From: Akkermansia muciniphila | GTDB taxonomy: Bacteria; Verrucomicrobiota; Verrucomicrobiia; Verrucomicrobiales; V1-33 | Length of the DNA: 8,122 nt | Direction of reading: 5' to 3' | Assembly (NCBI GenBank): GCA_943331195.2 | Contig: CALQKQ020000148.1 | Coordinates: forward strand, 1 to 8,122 | In this document: piece after piece, positions 6,011-8,122 of the stretch | How positions within the stretch are numbered: the first letter of the stretch is position 1 | Layout of the letters: each line of letters starts with the position of its first letter | The notes under the pieces: model-generated | Databases searched by the model: none | The model's input: only the letters and a program-made list of their open reading frames with translations | What the model was told of the DNA's origin: nothing | Position numbers and translations under genes: made by a program

Positions 6011-7945
6011 CTCACTCGCCTCTCCCTCGCTTCCCAGCAACTTCCGCCGCACCGCCTCCCGCACCTGCTCTGGCGTGATCGCCTTCATGCAGCGAAAATC
6101 CAGCGGACAGCTCCGCAGAAAACAAGGCGAACACTCCACGTGCTCCCGGATCACGGTGTGCCCCTTCCCTAGTGGCCCCGTCCAGCTCGGCTCCGTGGAA
6201 CCAAACAGCGCCACCACCGGCACCCCCAGCAGCGCCGCCAAATGCATCGTCCCCGTGTCGTTGCTCAACAAAACGTCGCAGCCCCGCAACTCCTCCATCA
6301 ACTGCGCCAGACTCGTCTGCCCCACTCGGTTCTCGCACCCTCCCCCCAACAGCCCCGCCAATTCCTCCCCCAACGCCACCTCCCCAGGAGCCCCAAAAAG
6401 CACCAACTCCACCCCCAACTCCGCCCTCAACTCCCCCATCGCCTGAGCAAACCCCGCCACCGGCCAGCGCTTCGCCGAACCATACTCCGCCCCAGCACAA
6501 ATCCCCACCCGCCGCTTCCCCTGCCCCCCAGCCCGCACCCCCGGCAGCGGATCTTGCAAGCTCCCGTCCTCCACGTCCGCCCCCAGCCGCCACGCGATCC
6601 GCAAATAGTGCCGCACCTGGTGCTCCGTCGGCCCAATCCGCTTCTTCGCCGGGATGATCTGGTCCAACAACCAGCGCCGATAGTGCCCCGCATACCCCAC
6701 CACCCGCGGAATCCGCGCCAGCCAAACCTCCAGCGCGCTGCGCAGCGAATTCGGCAACAAAATCGCCGCATCATACCGCGTCCCACTCCCCCGCACCACC
6801 CGCGCCGCCCCCAGCACCCCCACCCCAGACGGCAACACCAACACCTCATCCACCTCCGCCACCCCCGCCCAAAATCCCCCCAACTTCTCCGGACTCAACA
6901 CCGTCACCCGCGCATCCGGCCGCCCCCGCCGGATCGCCCGCACCGCCGGCACCGCCATGCACGCATCCCCCAACCAATTCGACGACCGAATCAATATCTC
7001 AAACCGCTGCACATTCTCCATCACCTGCCCCGGTGCCAAGGTCACCCCCCGCTTATACCGCGCCAACAAAAAATCCGGATTTGGCGTCTTCCACCGGTTG
7101 TGCACCCAAAACCAATCCGCCGGCGACCGCCGAATCCCCTCCTCCAATACCTGATTCAGCCGCGCCGTAGCCTCATCTACCCCCAACTCCCCGCGCCCCC
7201 CCACCAGCGCATCCCCACACACCAATCGCCACCGCGCCGGCCCCACCGTCTCCACCCACAGCGGCACCACCGGAGCCCCCGTCCGCCGACTCAACAGCGC
7301 CGCCAAATTCGTCGTCGACGCCAAGCGCCCAAAAAATGGACACCACACCCCCCCATCTCCCGCGTGCTGGTCCACCAAAATCCCCAGCGCATGCCCCTCC
7401 CGCAACCACCCCGCCGGCGCCGCAAATCCCTCCTGCCGGTCAAATAACCGACACCCCGACCGACTCCGCCGCCGCAACACATGCTCATTCAAAAAGGGAT
7501 TCGCCAGCGCCTGATACAAACTCGCCGGCTTCGCCCCCGGCCCCAAAATGCCCGTCTGCGCCAACACCTCCCAATTCCCCATGTGGCACAGCGCATAAAT
7601 AATCCCCTTCCCTTCCTCTAACAACCCTGGAATCTTTTCCATCCCCCGCGTCTCCAACCGCGCCAAAATCGCCCCCTCCTCCATATAGGAAATCTTCAAA
7701 CTCGACACCACATTCGCCGCCAGCGTCGCAAAATGCTCCCGCGTCAACCAGTCCAACTCCGCCCCAGACCGATCCGCACCCAACGCCACTTCCAAATTCC
7801 CCCGCACCAACCGCCGATACCCCGGAAAAAACACGCAGCCCAACCGCCCCACCACCCGCCCCACGCGCCACCCCAGTCCCAGCGGCAGCGCCCGACTCAT
7901 CAGCTCCACCACCCGGTAAACGAAATACGTGAACCGATGACTCAT
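5990..7945 (-). CDS. Fused LpxL-like lipid A acyltransferase and WaaF-like heptosyltransferase
   Basis: 651 residues in two full-length halves. Residues 1-300 are a lipid A late acyltransferase (LpxL/HtrB type), which adds a secondary acyl chain to Kdo-lipid A at the inner membrane: catalytic HX4E as H121/E126 in CHMGNWE, VDQHAG.GGVWCPFFGR (191-207), and the end motif WFWVHNRWK (278-286). Residues 312-651 are a family 9 glycosyltransferase matching heptosyltransferase II, which adds the second core heptose: RSSNWLGDACM (320-330), AGAEYGSAKRWP (484-495), SNDTGTMHLAALLGVPVVAL (561-580), then FGSTEPSWTGP, and a Cys-rich CSPCFLRSCPLDFRCMK (605-621). Each half has about the normal length of its stand-alone family. 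The join is only about ten residues (VTLAPGQVME). An internal ATG (7021-7019, M309) preceded by CAGGTG could also start a separate heptosyltransferase. Codons are G-ending, unlike the plus-strand genes. The start ATG 7945 is followed directly by a normal acyltransferase N-terminus. Confidence 0.92.
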   Translation of the reverse strand: MSHRFTYFVYRVVELMSRALPLGLGWRVGRVVGRLGCVFFPGYRRLVRGNLEVALGADRSGAELDWLTREHFATLAANVVSSLKISYMEEGAILARLETRGMEKIPGLLEEGKGIIYALCHMGNWEVLAQTGILGPGAKPASLYQALANPFLNEHVLRRRSRSGCRLFDRQEGFAAPAGWLREGHALGILVDQHAGDGGVWCPFFGRLASTTNLAALLSRRTGAPVVPLWVETVGPARWRLVCGDALVGGRGELGVDEATARLNQVLEEGIRRSPADWFWVHNRWKTPNPDFLLARYKRGVTLAPGQVMENVQRFEILIRSSNWLGDACMAVPAVRAIRRGRPDARVTVLSPEKLGGFWAGVAEVDEVLVLPSGVGVLGAARVVRGSGTRYDAAILLPNSLRSALEVWLARIPRVVGYAGHYRRWLLDQIIPAKKRIGPTEHQVRHYLRIAWRLGADVEDGSLQDPLPGVRAGGQGKRRVGICAGAEYGSAKRWPVAGFAQAMGELRAELGVELVLFGAPGEVALGEELAGLLGGGCENRVGQTSLAQLMEELRGCDVLLSNDTGTMHLAALLGVPVVALFGSTEPSWTGPLGKGHTVIREHVECSPCFLRSCPLDFRCMKAITPEQVREAVRRKLLGSEGEASEAAVSGG

Positions 7946-7965
7946 AACAAAAACAACAGAAAAAG

Positions 7966-7971
7966 TTAGTA
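7966..7971 (-). promoter_or_regulatory. Possible -10 element upstream of the acyltransferase fusion
   Basis: The 30 bases before the start (7946-7976) are AT-rich, in sharp contrast to the rest. Read on the minus strand they contain TGTACTAAC, an arrangement like an extended -10 (TACTAA, 7971-7966). No convincing -35 is seen 16-18 bases upstream, and no Shine-Dalgarno precedes ATG 7945; the leader would be only about a dozen bases. Confidence 0.25.
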
Positions 7972-8122
7972 CAAAACGCCCTTAGGAGCCGCGCCGCCAG
8001 CCCCCAGCATCCTCCTCACCAAGACTGCCCCCCAGCCAAGGCGTCAAGGGCGGGAAACCACCCCCAGCAGCCCGCAACCGGCTATTGCCCTACCCGCACA
8101 ACCGTGACACCATATCCGCCCA

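Noticed and set aside
6242..7447. 401-residue plus-strand open frame opposite the LPS fusion gene
   Set aside because: Pro/His/Arg-rich translation without any recognisable domain; shadow of the minus-strand gene.
8082..8122. Possible 3' end of an upstream minus-strand gene (a frame ending at TAG 8084-8082, or another ending slightly earlier)
   Set aside because: Only about a dozen codons are visible, two frames are equally possible, and no family signal can be read.
1..8122. tRNA, rRNA, CRISPR, insertion sequence or phage genes
   Set aside because: I saw no cloverleaf, spaced direct repeats, transposase motifs or terminal inverted repeats on either strand; this is by eye, not by a covariance-model search.

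Overview
The window reads as a piece of a high-GC, Gram-negative chromosome, most likely from the Verrucomicrobiota (Planctomycetota is the main alternative). The reasons are the tail of a DUF1553/PSD1-type protein, a small PUR-like nucleic-acid-binding protein, a STAS protein with the motif GMDSTFMG, and a lipid A acyltransferase joined to a heptosyltransferase. This assignment rests on family recognition from memory, not on a database search.

Layout, left to right. Plus strand: the last 121 codons of a DUF1553 protein (2-367); a SulP-family anion permease with a C-terminal STAS domain (468-2288); an amidohydrolase-2-type metal-dependent hydrolase 26 bp downstream, probably co-transcribed (2315-3325); a 99-residue PUR-like protein with its own promoter-like region and the only well-placed Shine-Dalgarno sequence in the window (3432-3731); a stand-alone STAS (anti-sigma-factor-antagonist-like) protein (3859-4407); and a membrane-anchored GAF-SpoIIE/PP2C phosphatase (4554-5993). 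Minus strand, convergent with the phosphatase and overlapping it by 3 bp at the stop codons: a 651-residue protein combining a full-length LpxL/HtrB-like acyltransferase and a full-length WaaF-like heptosyltransferase (7945-5990). The last 177 bases are the upstream region of that gene, with no gene I can support. No RNA gene, CRISPR array, insertion sequence or phage element was seen.

How the genes fit together. The STAS protein and the phosphatase form two of the three parts of a partner-switching signalling module; the third, a serine kinase/anti-sigma factor, is not in the window. The fused acyltransferase/heptosyltransferase belongs to lipopolysaccharide assembly at the inner membrane. 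The permease and hydrolase may be a small operon, but their substrates cannot be read from sequence.

The most striking global property is compositional. The plus strand is C-rich whichever strand is coding, so plus-strand genes use C-ending codons (CTC, GCC, CCC) and the minus-strand gene uses G-ending codons (CTG, GCG, GTG, CGG). This suggests a replication-strand bias and explains the many long, spurious antisense reading frames.
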